DNA of 64,000 bases, taken from Firmicutes bacterium OM04-13BH (GTDB lineage: Bacteria > Bacillota > Clostridia > Lachnospirales > Lachnospiraceae). Made by a program: the position numbers and the translations under genes. The stretch covers positions 353,718 through 417,717 of the forward strand of contig QULP01000004.1 in assembly GCA_003481745.1 (NCBI GenBank), read 5' to 3'. Position 1 is the first letter of the stretch. Each line of letters starts with the position of its first letter. Positions 17,122 to 26,169 of this stretch are shown piece after piece. Below the pieces are notes generated by a model, which saw only the letters and a program-made list of their open reading frames with translations, was not told where the DNA came from and made no database searches.

Positions 17122-17167
17122 TTGGATGTCTTATTCCTAATCATTTGGATGTCTTATTCCTAATCAT
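17122..17167. repeat. Perfect 23-bp tandem duplication
   Basis: Two adjacent identical 23-base units (17122-17144 and 17145-17167; each starts TTGGATGTCTTATTCC) lie between the divergent HtrA-like and mutS2 genes. They may be a recent slippage product or paired binding sites in the shared promoter region. Confidence 0.85.
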
Positions 17168-17290
17168 TTTACTTTGGCATGGCATCATTTTAGCAGACAC
17201 TTATGAACAATTTATGAATAACTCTTTTCATTTCCCCGGATTTAGGGTAGAATGATTAAAAACAATTGACAAAATAAAGGTGATCAAAAT

Positions 17291-19669
17291 ATGAATGAAA
17301 AAGCATTAAAAACTCTTGAATATTACAAGATTATCGATATGCTCGAAGCTTTTGCCACTTCTTCCATTGGCAAGAATAAATGCCGGCAGCTTCGCCCTCT
17401 CGATAATCTGACAGAAATAGAAACCATGCAGCAGGAAACCGCAGATGCCCTCTCCCGCATCTATCAGAAAGGCAGCCTTTCTTTTAGCGGAGTGAAGGAT
17501 GTTCGTGGTTCTTTAAAGCGTCTTGAAATTGGAAGTACCCTTGGAATCGGAGAGCTGCTTGCTATCCGTTCTTTACTGGAAAATGCAAGCCGTGCCAAAG
17601 CTTATTCCAGACGAGAGACAGAAAATGAACATACGGATTCACTTGATAACATGTTTGAGTTAATCGAACCACTTTCTCCTCTTGCTACCGAAATCGGCCG
17701 CTGCATTCTCTCTGAAGATGAAATCAGTGACGATGCCAGTACCGGACTTCGTCAGGTTCGTCGTTCCATGAAACTGACAAATGATAAAATTCATACACAG
17801 CTTAGTTCCTTTGTAAGTGGAAATTCCAGAACCTATCTTCAAGATGCCGTTGTCACTATGAGAAATGGACGCTACTGTATTCCGGTTAAGGCCGAATACA
17901 AAAGTCAGGTTCCCGGTATGATTCATGACCAGTCTTCTACCGGTTCTACTATCTTCGTAGAGCCAATGACAATTGTACGTTTAAATAACGAAATGCGTGA
18001 ATTAGAAATTCAGGAACAAAAAGAAATCGAAATGATTCTTTCTAATTTAAGCCAGCTTGCTGCCGAAAATCTTGACGCTATTTTTGATGACGTCAAACTT
18101 TTATCCGAACTTGATTTTATTTTTGCACGTGCCCAGCTTGCAAAATCCCAAAATGCGACCGAGCCTCGCTTTAACCGAGACAGAATCATTGACATCAAAA
18201 AAGCCCGTCATCCATTAATTGATAAACATAAAGTAGTTCCGATTGATATCCGTATCGGTGAAACCTTCGACCTGTTAATTGTAACCGGTCCAAACACCGG
18301 CGGTAAAACCGTATCATTGAAAACCGTGGGACTTTTAACTCTAATGGGTCAGTCCGGACTTCACATTCCGGCATTTGATAATTCCAGACTGAGTGTTTTT
18401 CGTGAGGTATATGCAGACATTGGAGACGAACAGAGTATTGAACAGAGTCTTAGTACCTTCTCCTCTCACATGACCAACGTAGTTCGTTTTATGGAAACTG
18501 CTGATTCCGATTCTTTAGTACTCTTCGACGAACTTGGTGCCGGAACAGACCCGACAGAGGGTGCAGCACTTGCAATTGCCATCCTTTCTACGCTTCACGA
18601 GCGTGGCATCCGTGCGATGGCAACCACTCATTACAGTGAGTTAAAAGTCTATGCGCTTTCTACTCCGGGTGTGGAAAATGCTTCCTGCGAATTTGATGTC
18701 GAAACTCTGCGCCCGACTTATCGTCTGTTAATTGGAGTTCCCGGAAAGAGTAACGCATTTGCTATCTCACAAAAGCTCGGACTTCCGCTTTCTATTATTG
18801 AGCGTGCCAAAGAACAAATCAGTCAGGAAGATGAAACCTTTGAAGATGTTTTAAGCAATCTCGAAGAAAGCCGTAAGACCATCGAATCCGAACGAGAAGA
18901 ACTTCTTTCTTATAAGGAAGAAATCAAAACCTTAAAAGAACAATTAGAAGCAAAACAGGATAAACTAGACCAGCGAAAAGAACGAATTATTGCTGAAGCA
19001 AATGAAGAAGCGCACCGTATTTTACGGGAAGCCAAAGATTATGCTGACCAGACCATGCGTATCTTTAATAAGGCCGGCAAAGACAGCATGTCTGCAAAAG
19101 AGCTGGAAAAACACCGTTCTGATTTAAGGAAGAAAATGGACAAGGCTGGAAAGAAAGTTGCCTTAAAAACACCACAAAAACAAAAATCTACCCTTCGTCC
19201 GCAGGATTTATCGCTTGGCGATTCTGTAAAAGTCATGAGCTTAAATGTAAAGGGAACAGTCAGTTCCAAACCAGATTCCAAAGGTATGCTGTTTGTCCAG
19301 ATGGGTATCTTACGTTCCAAAGTCCATATCTCTGACTTACAGTTAATCGACGAACCGGTTATCACAGGACCTGCACTTTCTCGTACCGGAGCCGGAAAAA
19401 TCAAAATGAATAAATCCGCTTCTGTCCGCACCGAAATCAATTTGCTCGGAAAGACCGTAGACGAAGCAGTCTCAGAACTTGATAAATACTTAGATGATGC
19501 CTATCTTGCACATTTAAGCAGTGTCCGTATCGTTCACGGTAAGGGAACCGGTGCCCTTAGAAAAGGCGTACACAATTATCTGAAACGTCTAAAATATGTT
19601 CAGGATTTCCACCTTGCGGAGTTTGGCGAAGGTGACGCCGGTGTTACAATTGTGGAATTTAAGAAATAG
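17291..19669 (+). CDS. mutS2: MutS2 family ATPase with Smr domain
   Basis: A 792-residue protein with the standard MutS2 layout: a core/clamp region, an ABC-type ATPase with Walker A GPNTGGKTVS near 334 and LVLFDELGAGTDPTEGAALA with STFSSHM, a long coiled-coil insert (about 510-625, very rich in Glu and Lys), a KOW-like segment and a C-terminal Smr nuclease domain (about 715-792, VRIVHGKGTGALRKGVHNYL). Known roles: suppression of homologous recombination and, in Bacillus, rescue of collided ribosomes (RqcU). The ATG follows AAAGGTGATC. A response regulator gene starts 11 bases after its stop codon, so the three genes may share a transcript. Confidence 0.95.
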   Translation: MNEKALKTLEYYKIIDMLEAFATSSIGKNKCRQLRPLDNLTEIETMQQETADALSRIYQKGSLSFSGVKDVRGSLKRLEIGSTLGIGELLAIRSLLENASRAKAYSRRETENEHTDSLDNMFELIEPLSPLATEIGRCILSEDEISDDASTGLRQVRRSMKLTNDKIHTQLSSFVSGNSRTYLQDAVVTMRNGRYCIPVKAEYKSQVPGMIHDQSSTGSTIFVEPMTIVRLNNEMRELEIQEQKEIEMILSNLSQLAAENLDAIFDDVKLLSELDFIFARAQLAKSQNATEPRFNRDRIIDIKKARHPLIDKHKVVPIDIRIGETFDLLIVTGPNTGGKTVSLKTVGLLTLMGQSGLHIPAFDNSRLSVFREVYADIGDEQSIEQSLSTFSSHMTNVVRFMETADSDSLVLFDELGAGTDPTEGAALAIAILSTLHERGIRAMATTHYSELKVYALSTPGVENASCEFDVETLRPTYRLLIGVPGKSNAFAISQKLGLPLSIIERAKEQISQEDETFEDVLSNLEESRKTIESEREELLSYKEEIKTLKEQLEAKQDKLDQRKERIIAEANEEAHRILREAKDYADQTMRIFNKAGKDSMSAKELEKHRSDLRKKMDKAGKKVALKTPQKQKSTLRPQDLSLGDSVKVMSLNVKGTVSSKPDSKGMLFVQMGILRSKVHISDLQLIDEPVITGPALSRTGAGKIKMNKSASVRTEINLLGKTVDEAVSELDKYLDDAYLAHLSSVRIVHGKGTGALRKGVHNYLKRLKYVQDFHLAEFGEGDAGVTIVEFKK

Positions 19670-19680
19670 GGGTTAAATAA

Positions 19681-20385
19681 ATGGTTTCAAAACAGAAAAT
19701 TTTAATCGTCGATGACGACAATAACATTGCAGAACTGATTTCATTGTATCTTACCAAAGAATGTTTTAATACAATGATTGTCAATGACGGAGAAGAGGCA
19801 TTAAATGCATTTGCCTCTTTTAGTCCGAATTTGATTTTACTTGATTTGATGCTCCCTGGAATTGATGGTTATCAGGTATGCCGAGAAATCCGTCAAAAAT
19901 CCAATGTACCGATTATCATGCTTTCTGCAAAAGGTGAAATTTTTGATAAAGTACTTGGGCTCGAGCTTGGGGCAGATGACTATATGATTAAGCCGTTTGA
20001 TTCCAAAGAACTTGTTGCAAGAGTAAAAGCTGTCCTGCGCCGTTATCAGCCAACGGTCGCTCCTGCCGGACAGCCTGCCGGAAAATACGTAGAATATCCA
20101 GACCTTGCTATCAATCTGGCAAATTATTCCGTTGTCTATTTTGGAAGGCAGATTGATATGCCTCCAAAGGAACTCGAACTTTTGTATTTCCTTGCTTCCT
20201 CTCCCAATCAGGTCTTTACCAGAGAACAACTCTTAGACCATATCTGGGGGTATGAATATATCGGAGATACCCGTACAGTTGACGTGCATATCAAACGTTT
20301 AAGAGAAAAAATCAAAGACCATCCATCCTGGTCTATCAGCACTGTATGGGGAATCGGTTATAAATTCGAGGTTAAAAATACATGA
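19681..20385 (+). CDS. OmpR/PhoB-family response regulator
   Basis: A 234-residue two-component regulator. The receiver domain (about 5-118) has the acidic pair in ILIVDDD, the phospho-acceptor aspartate in LILLDLMLPG, and Lys in MIKPFD. The C-terminal winged helix (about 135-232) ends with RTVDVHIKRLREKI and TVWGIGYKFE, typical of OmpR/PhoB. It overlaps the following histidine kinase gene by 4 bases (ATGA), so the two are translationally coupled partners. Its AGGGG ribosome site lies next to the mutS2 stop codon. Target genes cannot be deduced. Confidence 0.93.
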   Translation: MVSKQKILIVDDDNNIAELISLYLTKECFNTMIVNDGEEALNAFASFSPNLILLDLMLPGIDGYQVCREIRQKSNVPIIMLSAKGEIFDKVLGLELGADDYMIKPFDSKELVARVKAVLRRYQPTVAPAGQPAGKYVEYPDLAINLANYSVVYFGRQIDMPPKELELLYFLASSPNQVFTREQLLDHIWGYEYIGDTRTVDVHIKRLREKIKDHPSWSISTVWGIGYKFEVKNT

Positions 20386-21809
20386 GAAAATCTCTCTATA
20401 TAAAATTTGTAATTTCCTACCTGATTCTTGCTTTCATTGGATTTTTTGCAGTCTCCATGTTTGGTTCCTCTATGGTACACAATCATCTGGACTCTGTTTA
20501 CAGCACTTCCTTATATCAGGAAGCCACAAATATTGCCCAAAACCAGGCTTCTAAATATTATAGGGAACAGGCTTCCCTGGAAAGTGTAGCGCAAAATCTG
20601 GAAACATTGTCAAAATATCAGAATGTGGAAATCTGGCTGATTAGCAAAAAAGGAGAAATTCTTTTAAATACTGCATCGGATTCGGATGATAATAAACTTA
20701 CTGTCATCGAAGATTTTAATCCCGGTCATTCAAATGGAACTTACTACCAGACCGGAACTTTCTTTAACATGTTCTCTACCGAACATTTAAGCGTAATGGT
20801 TCCAGTCACTTCCCAGTTAAATATACAAGGATATGTTGCCATCCATCTGCCGGAAAGTGTGATTTTGAACCAGCAGAATCAGATTATGAATATCATTTAT
20901 TCTTTAATTTTAATTATTCTTCTGATTATGCTCTGTATCCTGCTTGTTTTCTCTTTTATGGTCTATCAACCGCTTCGCAAGATTATTGCCGGTGCGGATG
21001 CCTTTGCTTCCGGAAACTTAAAATACAACATTCCGGTTCATACAAATGACGAAATGGGAACACTTGCTGTCACCTTAAATTATATGTCAGACGAACTTGA
21101 TAAAGTCAACGAATATCAGAGAAAATTTGTCGCCAATGTCTCACATGATTTTCGTTCTCCGCTGACTTCGATTAAAGGCTATACCGAAGCGATTTTAGAC
21201 GGCACAATTCCGGTGGAAATTCAGGATAAATACTTAAACATCGTAGTCTATGAGACAGACCGGCTTTATAAACTGACCGAAAGCCTTTTAACCTTAAATG
21301 ACATTGATGAAAAAGGACGTATGCTTGACTTTTGCGATTTTGATATCAATGCAGTTGTCAAAAGTACTGCTGCCACTTTTGAAGGAACGTGTCGAAAAAA
21401 ACGAATTTCTATTGAACTGGTCTTAACCGGACAGACCCTTTACGTGAATGCCGATATGGGTAAAATCCAGCAGGTACTTTATAATTTGATTGACAATGCA
21501 ATCAAATTCAGCTCTGCTGAATCTACGATTAAAATCGAGACTTCTTTAAAACATGAGACGATATTCGTTTCCGTAAAAGACAGTGGATGTGGAATCCCAA
21601 AAGACAGCTTAAATAAAATCTGGGATCGTTTTTATAAGATTGATTCTTCCCGTGGAAAAGACCGAAAAGGTACAGGACTTGGACTTTCGATTGTAAAAGA
21701 AATCATTCGCTCTCACAATCAGCATATTAATGTAATCAGTACGGAGGGCGTCGGCACAGAGTTTATCTTCACACTCGCCCGAACAGAAGAGGGAAACAGA
21801 CCGGCTTAA
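20382..21809 (+). CDS. Membrane sensor histidine kinase
   Basis: A 475-residue kinase with membrane helices at about 7-27 and 165-190 flanking an extracellular sensor of about 135 residues. Then come a HAMP domain (YQPLRKIIAGADAFASGNL), a HisKA domain with phospho-accepting His in FVANVSHDFRSPLTSIKGYT, and an HATPase domain (NLIDNAIKFS, DSGCGIPKDSL, GTGLGLSIVKEI). It pairs with the OmpR-type regulator it overlaps. The stimulus is unknown; the architecture is that of orthodox envelope-sensing kinases. A strong terminator shared with the convergent trmL gene follows. Confidence 0.93.
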   Translation: MRKSLYIKFVISYLILAFIGFFAVSMFGSSMVHNHLDSVYSTSLYQEATNIAQNQASKYYREQASLESVAQNLETLSKYQNVEIWLISKKGEILLNTASDSDDNKLTVIEDFNPGHSNGTYYQTGTFFNMFSTEHLSVMVPVTSQLNIQGYVAIHLPESVILNQQNQIMNIIYSLILIILLIMLCILLVFSFMVYQPLRKIIAGADAFASGNLKYNIPVHTNDEMGTLAVTLNYMSDELDKVNEYQRKFVANVSHDFRSPLTSIKGYTEAILDGTIPVEIQDKYLNIVVYETDRLYKLTESLLTLNDIDEKGRMLDFCDFDINAVVKSTAATFEGTCRKKRISIELVLTGQTLYVNADMGKIQQVLYNLIDNAIKFSSAESTIKIETSLKHETIFVSVKDSGCGIPKDSLNKIWDRFYKIDSSRGKDRKGTGLGLSIVKEIIRSHNQHINVISTEGVGTEFIFTLARTEEGNRPA

Positions 21810-21836
21810 TATACCGGCACTGTTTCCCTCTTTTTT
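21789..21836. terminator. Bidirectional terminator between kinase and trmL
   Basis: The 11-bp arms GAGGGAAACAG (21789-21799) and CTGTTTCCCTC (21820-21830) include an inner CCGG pair. They overlap the end of the kinase gene and are followed by six T residues; the reverse strand serves trmL. Confidence 0.85.
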
Positions 21837-22335
21837 ATTTCCAATCGTATTTTGTCAGGTGTCCTTCTAAGCGCATATGGTCAAAATTGTTCTGACGCAG
21901 TGCTTCATAGAGTACAATTGCCACAGAATTACTTAGATTTAAAGAACGGATATCTCCAATCATTGGAATACGAATTGCTGTTTCCTGGTTTTCCAGCAAA
22001 ATTTCTTCCGGAATTCCACCGCTTTCTTTTCCAAACATAATATAGCAGTCCTCTTCATAATGCACATCAACATAAGTCTGAGGTCCTTTTGTAGTTGCCA
22101 TATAAATTTTCGCACCTGGATTTTTCTTTAAGAAATCTTCGTAATTAATATAAGTTGTAACATCCAAATCTTTCCAGTAGTCCATTCCGGCACGTTTAAT
22201 TGCTTTTTCATTTAATTTAAATCCAAGTGGTTCAATCAAATGAAGTCTCGTTCCTGTTGCCACACAGGTTCTTCCGATATTCCCTGTATTTGCCGGAATT
22301 TCCGGCTCAAACAGGACAATATTTAATTTTGCCAT
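21835..22335 (-). CDS. trmL: tRNA (cytidine/uridine-34-2'-O)-methyltransferase TrmL
   Basis: A 166-residue SPOUT-class methyltransferase of full length for the family. Motifs include LFEPEIPANTGNIGRTCVAT near the N-terminus, MFGKESGGIPEEIL and IRIPMIGDIRSLNLSNSVAI forming the trefoil-knot SAM site. Known role: 2'-O-methylation of the wobble base of some tRNA-Leu isoacceptors. ATG 22335 is preceded by AAAGGAG; a longer frame to 22443 overlaps the upstream gene and has no ribosome site. It lies downstream of the AIR-synthase-like gene on the same strand. Confidence 0.92.
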   Translation of the reverse strand: MAKLNIVLFEPEIPANTGNIGRTCVATGTRLHLIEPLGFKLNEKAIKRAGMDYWKDLDVTTYINYEDFLKKNPGAKIYMATTKGPQTYVDVHYEEDCYIMFGKESGGIPEEILLENQETAIRIPMIGDIRSLNLSNSVAIVLYEALRQNNFDHMRLEGHLTKYDWK

Positions 22336-22378
22336 TTTTCTTTTCTCCTTTAAGACTAATAAATCTTCTATTCGTATA

Positions 22379-23365
22379 TTACTGATAAATTTTATATAAT
22401 TCATCACTCTGAGGCTTATCCATGTATCTGGTCTCTTCCCCATTTCTTAAAATTCGTTCGTTTTTATCAGTCGCTTTTCCGATTACAGAAGCTTCAATAC
22501 CTGCCTGATTTAATTTTCTTACCAGACCATATCCATCATCTGTTGCAATCATCATAGAACCGCTGGACATTAAGATATAAGGATTTAAGCCAAGCAATTC
22601 GCACACTTCAACCGTTTCCTGACGAATCGGAATCTTCTTTAAATCAATATCAAGACCAACATTCGAACCACTTCCCATTTCCCAGAGTGCGCCAAAGACA
22701 CCACCTTCTGTAATATCATGCATGGCAGATACGCCCCATTCTTTTGCGATTTTTGCTTCCGGCACAACAGAAAGATACTGGTCAAAGTGTTTTGCTGTCT
22801 CCACAAAAGATGGCGCAAAGCGTTCTAACAACTCTGCTTCTTTTTCTTTTGCGGCAATGGATGTTCCCTCAAGGCCAATCCATTTGGTAATCACGATATC
22901 CTGTCCCGGTTTCACGGACGAAGTTACCAACACTTCTTCCTTTTTAATTGTTCCAACACCGGTCACAGAGATTAACGGATGTTTTACTACATCAGTAATC
23001 TCGGTATGTCCACCCATTACTTCCATATTTAACTGACTGCAGGCAGATTCCACTCCACGCATCATCTCTTTTAATTCTTCTTCCCTGGTTTCCGGTGTCA
23101 GAAGCATGGTAAGCATAATTCCAATCGGTTCTGCACCGGAAGCCGCCAAATCATTTGCAGTGATGTGTACGCTGTGGCTTCCGATATCTTTTACTGTTCC
23201 GGTAATCGGATCTGTGGAAAAAACTAAAACGTCTCCCTCTTTTGGCTCAAAAACTGCACAGTCCTGTCCAACTGCCGGTCCGACTAATATTTCTTCTCTT
23301 CTGTGTTTTACTTCTTTTAAAACGGAACGAATCAACATAGGTTCCGGTAATTTTCCTATTTTCAT
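22379..23365 (-). CDS. AIR-synthase/HypE-like ATP-binding protein
   Basis: A 328-residue protein of the PurM/HypE fold: an N-terminal domain with VGQDCAVF and TANDLAASGAEPIGIM, and a C-terminal domain with HDITEGGVFGALWEM and ILMSSGSMMIA. Members bind ATP and phosphorylate carbonyl or carbamoyl groups. This one resembles the HypE-like hydrogenase maturation subgroup by sequence, but no hydrogenase or other hyp gene is nearby, and the C-terminal cysteine tail of HypE is absent (it ends ELYKIYQ). The role is therefore open. ATG 23365 is preferred over a GTG one codon upstream, with GGGAG well placed. The 34-residue membrane peptide gene lies just upstream in the same operon. Confidence 0.75.
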   Translation of the reverse strand: MKIGKLPEPMLIRSVLKEVKHRREEILVGPAVGQDCAVFEPKEGDVLVFSTDPITGTVKDIGSHSVHITANDLAASGAEPIGIMLTMLLTPETREEELKEMMRGVESACSQLNMEVMGGHTEITDVVKHPLISVTGVGTIKKEEVLVTSSVKPGQDIVITKWIGLEGTSIAAKEKEAELLERFAPSFVETAKHFDQYLSVVPEAKIAKEWGVSAMHDITEGGVFGALWEMGSGSNVGLDIDLKKIPIRQETVEVCELLGLNPYILMSSGSMMIATDDGYGLVRKLNQAGIEASVIGKATDKNERILRNGEETRYMDKPQSDELYKIYQ

Positions 23366-23401
23366 CACAGTTACTCCCGTATTCTCTTCTCTATTTTTTT
23401 C

Positions 23402-23506
23402 TTATACCAGATAAACCAGTGCTGCCGGAATAATCATCGCCAGCGCCAGAATAACTGCCAGTACACCTGCTACAACCCTTTTTTTCTTACCTGTCATTTT
23501 CATCAT
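23402..23506 (-). CDS. 34-residue single-span membrane peptide
   Basis: This is a short gene in the space between the exonuclease gene and the AIR-synthase-like gene. An ATG at 23506 follows GGAG by 11 bases and gives 34 residues. A basic start (MMKMTGKKKR) is followed by one hydrophobic helix (VVAGVLAVILALAMIIPAAL) and a short tail. The ribosome site overlaps the stop codon of the exonuclease gene, a coupling typical of real small genes. The function is unknown; it could modulate a membrane complex. It lacks a Cys lipobox and a second helix. Confidence 0.6.
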   Translation of the reverse strand: MMKMTGKKKRVVAGVLAVILALAMIIPAALVYLV

Positions 23507-23514
23507 AATTTCAT

Positions 23515-24225
23515 TCACTCCATTATTCTTCCATAAGACGACAAAATTTTGTCAATTAACCTTGATGCTTCACTTTTTGTAAGCGCATCTGTTTCTACAT
23601 TAGAATCTATTCTATGATATTTTATCAAATCCTGCAAGTATCGTTTTTGTCTTGGAGTTGCCGGACTTTGTTTTTTCGCTTTATAGACAAGTTGATACGG
23701 TTTAAACACATCTGGATTTGACGCTTCATATTCCTGTATGAATCTCTGATAAAGTTTATGTGTCACCAGGGCATCTTCAAAGGCACGATGCGCATGTTCC
23801 TGCTCAATCTGATAGTGCATACGCAGAGCCTGAAGCCCCTTTTCAGGCAGTTCCGGCACTAAAACTCTTGCAATCTTAAGCGTGTCAATTCCCTGATGTT
23901 CAAACTCAAGTCCTGAATTTACCGCCCATTGTTTTACAAAACTGAAATCAAAGATAATATTATGACCAAGCAGAGGAAATCCCTCGCAAAATTCAACCAA
24001 TTCTCCAACAACCTCACCAATTACCGGCATTCCCTTTACCATCTTCTGAGAAATCCCGGTCAGTGCCGTAATCCGCTCCGGAATCTTCATCTGTGGGTCA
24101 ATTAATGTGGCAATTCTTCCGGTTTCTCTTCCTTCTTCTATCTTGACTGCACCGATTTCTAAAATCCGGTCGTTTTTTGGTGACAGACCGGTTGTCTCCA
24201 AATCGAGTGCCACATAATTTTCCAT
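23515..24225 (-). CDS. DnaQ-like 3'-5' exonuclease (DEDDh)
   Basis: A 236-residue exonuclease. Exo I is LDLETTG, Exo II HNIIFDFSFV and Exo III HRAFEDAL, giving the full D-E-D-H-D set of the DEDDh class (epsilon subunit-like). The nuclease domain covers about 1-170. The remaining 65 residues (PATPRQKRYLQDLIKYHRI and LTKSEASRLIDKIL) form a small basic helical domain often appended to such proteins. It is not the PolC replicative polymerase, so it is likely a stand-alone repair or RNA/DNA trimming exonuclease. GAGGAG precedes the ATG. Confidence 0.88.
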   Translation of the reverse strand: MENYVALDLETTGLSPKNDRILEIGAVKIEEGRETGRIATLIDPQMKIPERITALTGISQKMVKGMPVIGEVVGELVEFCEGFPLLGHNIIFDFSFVKQWAVNSGLEFEHQGIDTLKIARVLVPELPEKGLQALRMHYQIEQEHAHRAFEDALVTHKLYQRFIQEYEASNPDVFKPYQLVYKAKKQSPATPRQKRYLQDLIKYHRIDSNVETDALTKSEASRLIDKILSSYGRIME

Positions 24226-24309
24226 TTTTTATCTCCTCTATCTTTGAATTTTCTACATTTTGGGTTACTCCAGCTCTTTCTTTTACTTCTTACAATTCAT
24301 CTCTTATAC

Positions 24310-26040
24310 TTATAATTGAACAAAAACCGCTTTTGCATCATTCGTCAGCGGACTTCTCTTTTTATAATCGAATAAGACCGGATAAGCACCTTTTTCTTCG
24401 TTTTCATTTATGACATCATAAGTAAACACTTCAATGTGCGTCATTTTTATCGTCTGTCTTGCCTGATAGCTCTGATAATCGGTTAACAGTTTTGGATTTT
24501 CCTCTTCTTTTTTATAAAAATCCAGAATCTGCATCTTATAAGCTGACAAATCATTTGCCCACTGCGGTCTTGTTTTCATATTTTCTCTTGCGTATAAGTC
24601 AAAAATCATAAGCTGTTTAAAATATTCCAGATTTGCTTCTTTTTCCTGTAAAAATTCCTGTAAAATTTCATAACGACGGATTCTGGTATGAGAAACCTCG
24701 TTATAACCGTTTTTCTCATAAAAATCTGCCAGTTCTTCATACATCGAAAAGGCCGTTTCAAATAAGTGTTCCATAGCACGGATGGTTTTCTGGAACTGAC
24801 CGCTGTTATAGTAAACTTCCACCATTTCCTCAACGCCTTTTAGCTTTAAAATCTCTTCATAAGAGAGCCAGCGTGTTCCAAGCACTTCATAAGGTGGTTT
24901 TGCCTTATGCACACAGCCATATCCTTCCGCTGCCTCTGCCATATAAGAACCTTTTAAGACTTTTAAAAATCCAAGCTGAAGCTGTTCCGGTTTTAACGCA
25001 TAGACATCATTAAAGGAATGTCCAAAACTCTCATAATTTTCATAAGGAAGTCCTGCAATCAAGTCCAGATGCTGATGTACATTCTCTCCTTTTTGTACCG
25101 CTTTTACTTTTCTTGTGATTTCTTCAAAATCAGTCTTTCGATGGATTTCCGCAAGGGTCTTTTCATTCGTGGACTGCACACCGATTTCAAGCTGAATCAA
25201 TCCTGGCCGCATCGTCTGAATCAGAGCAATTTCATCCTCGGTTAATAAATCTGCTGCTACCTCAAAATGAAAATTCGTAATTCCGTTATCATGCTCTTTG
25301 ATATAAGTCCAGATTGCCATCGCATGACTTTTCTTACAGTTAAAGGTACGGTCCACGAATTTTACCTGCGGTACTTTGTGCGCAAGGAAAAATTCCAGTT
25401 CTTTTTCCACCAGAGAAAAACTACGGAACCTTAACTTTTTGTCAATTGAAGAGAGACAGTAACTGCAGGAAAACGGACAGCCCCGACTGCTCTCATAATA
25501 AATAATTTTATGCTCGAAATCTTTTAAATCTTCATAAGGAAAAACTAAATCATCCATATTCATGATATCTCTAAGCGGTGTCTGATGGATCGTCTTGTTT
25601 TCCTGATACACGATTCCATTGATTCCATCTAAGGATTTTCCCTGACTTTTTCCGATTTCATAATAGCTTATTAATTCTGTCAGTGTTTTCTCTCCCTCGG
25701 CACACATAATTCCATCTACTTCCGGATGTCGTTTTAAAAATTTGGGTGCGTCATAAGACACTTCCGGTCCGCCCGCCCAAATCGTAACCTTTGGCAGGAT
25801 TTTTTTGATATCCTCTATAATCTCTTCTGCATAAGAAAGGTTCCAGATATAGCAGGAAAAACAAAGCAAGTCCGGCTTTGCCTCATAGATTCCTTTTAAA
25901 ATCTGGTCTTTTTGCTGGTTAATTGTAAATTCCAATAACTCCGGTTCATATCCAAAGGTTCTTGCATAAGAACGCAGACTGTAAACCGCCAGATTGGAAT
26001 GAATATATTTTGCATTAATTGCAACTAATACTGTTTTCAT
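24310..26040 (-). CDS. B12-binding-domain radical SAM protein with DUF4080
   Basis: A 576-residue enzyme. The N-terminal 140 residues form a cobalamin-binding-like Rossmann domain (MKTVLVAINAKYIHSNLAVY, IWAGGPEVSYD). The radical SAM domain follows with the iron-sulfur motif RGCPFSCSYC near residue 190, and the C-terminal part (about 380-560) matches the DUF4080 type by character. Such proteins perform radical methylation or rearrangement, but the substrate of this common clostridial family is not known. The start ATG follows AGAGGAAC. It is probably monocistronic or at the head of the exonuclease operon, 84 bases upstream of it. Confidence 0.87.
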   Translation of the reverse strand: MKTVLVAINAKYIHSNLAVYSLRSYARTFGYEPELLEFTINQQKDQILKGIYEAKPDLLCFSCYIWNLSYAEEIIEDIKKILPKVTIWAGGPEVSYDAPKFLKRHPEVDGIMCAEGEKTLTELISYYEIGKSQGKSLDGINGIVYQENKTIHQTPLRDIMNMDDLVFPYEDLKDFEHKIIYYESSRGCPFSCSYCLSSIDKKLRFRSFSLVEKELEFFLAHKVPQVKFVDRTFNCKKSHAMAIWTYIKEHDNGITNFHFEVAADLLTEDEIALIQTMRPGLIQLEIGVQSTNEKTLAEIHRKTDFEEITRKVKAVQKGENVHQHLDLIAGLPYENYESFGHSFNDVYALKPEQLQLGFLKVLKGSYMAEAAEGYGCVHKAKPPYEVLGTRWLSYEEILKLKGVEEMVEVYYNSGQFQKTIRAMEHLFETAFSMYEELADFYEKNGYNEVSHTRIRRYEILQEFLQEKEANLEYFKQLMIFDLYARENMKTRPQWANDLSAYKMQILDFYKKEEENPKLLTDYQSYQARQTIKMTHIEVFTYDVINENEEKGAYPVLFDYKKRSPLTNDAKAVFVQL

Positions 26041-26122
26041 AAATTTCTGTTCCTCTTTTTATTTTTCAATCGATACAACGTTGATTATACACATCCTATT
26101 TTATTTTTTAAAGACCAAAAAA

Positions 26123-26150
26123 GAAAAAGACAGCTTTCACTGCCTTTTTC
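26123..26150 (-). terminator. Terminator after CPA2 antiporter gene
   Basis: AAAAAGACAG pairs with CTGCCTTTTT around a 6-base loop (one mismatch), with U-rich sequence on the reverse strand. It lies between the antiporter and radical SAM genes. Confidence 0.65.
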
Positions 26151-26169
26151 TCATACAATAAAAAAATAT

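Noticed and set aside
17660..18198. Reverse-strand frames inside mutS2
   Set aside because: Antisense to a well-supported conserved gene and without ribosome sites or recognisable domains.
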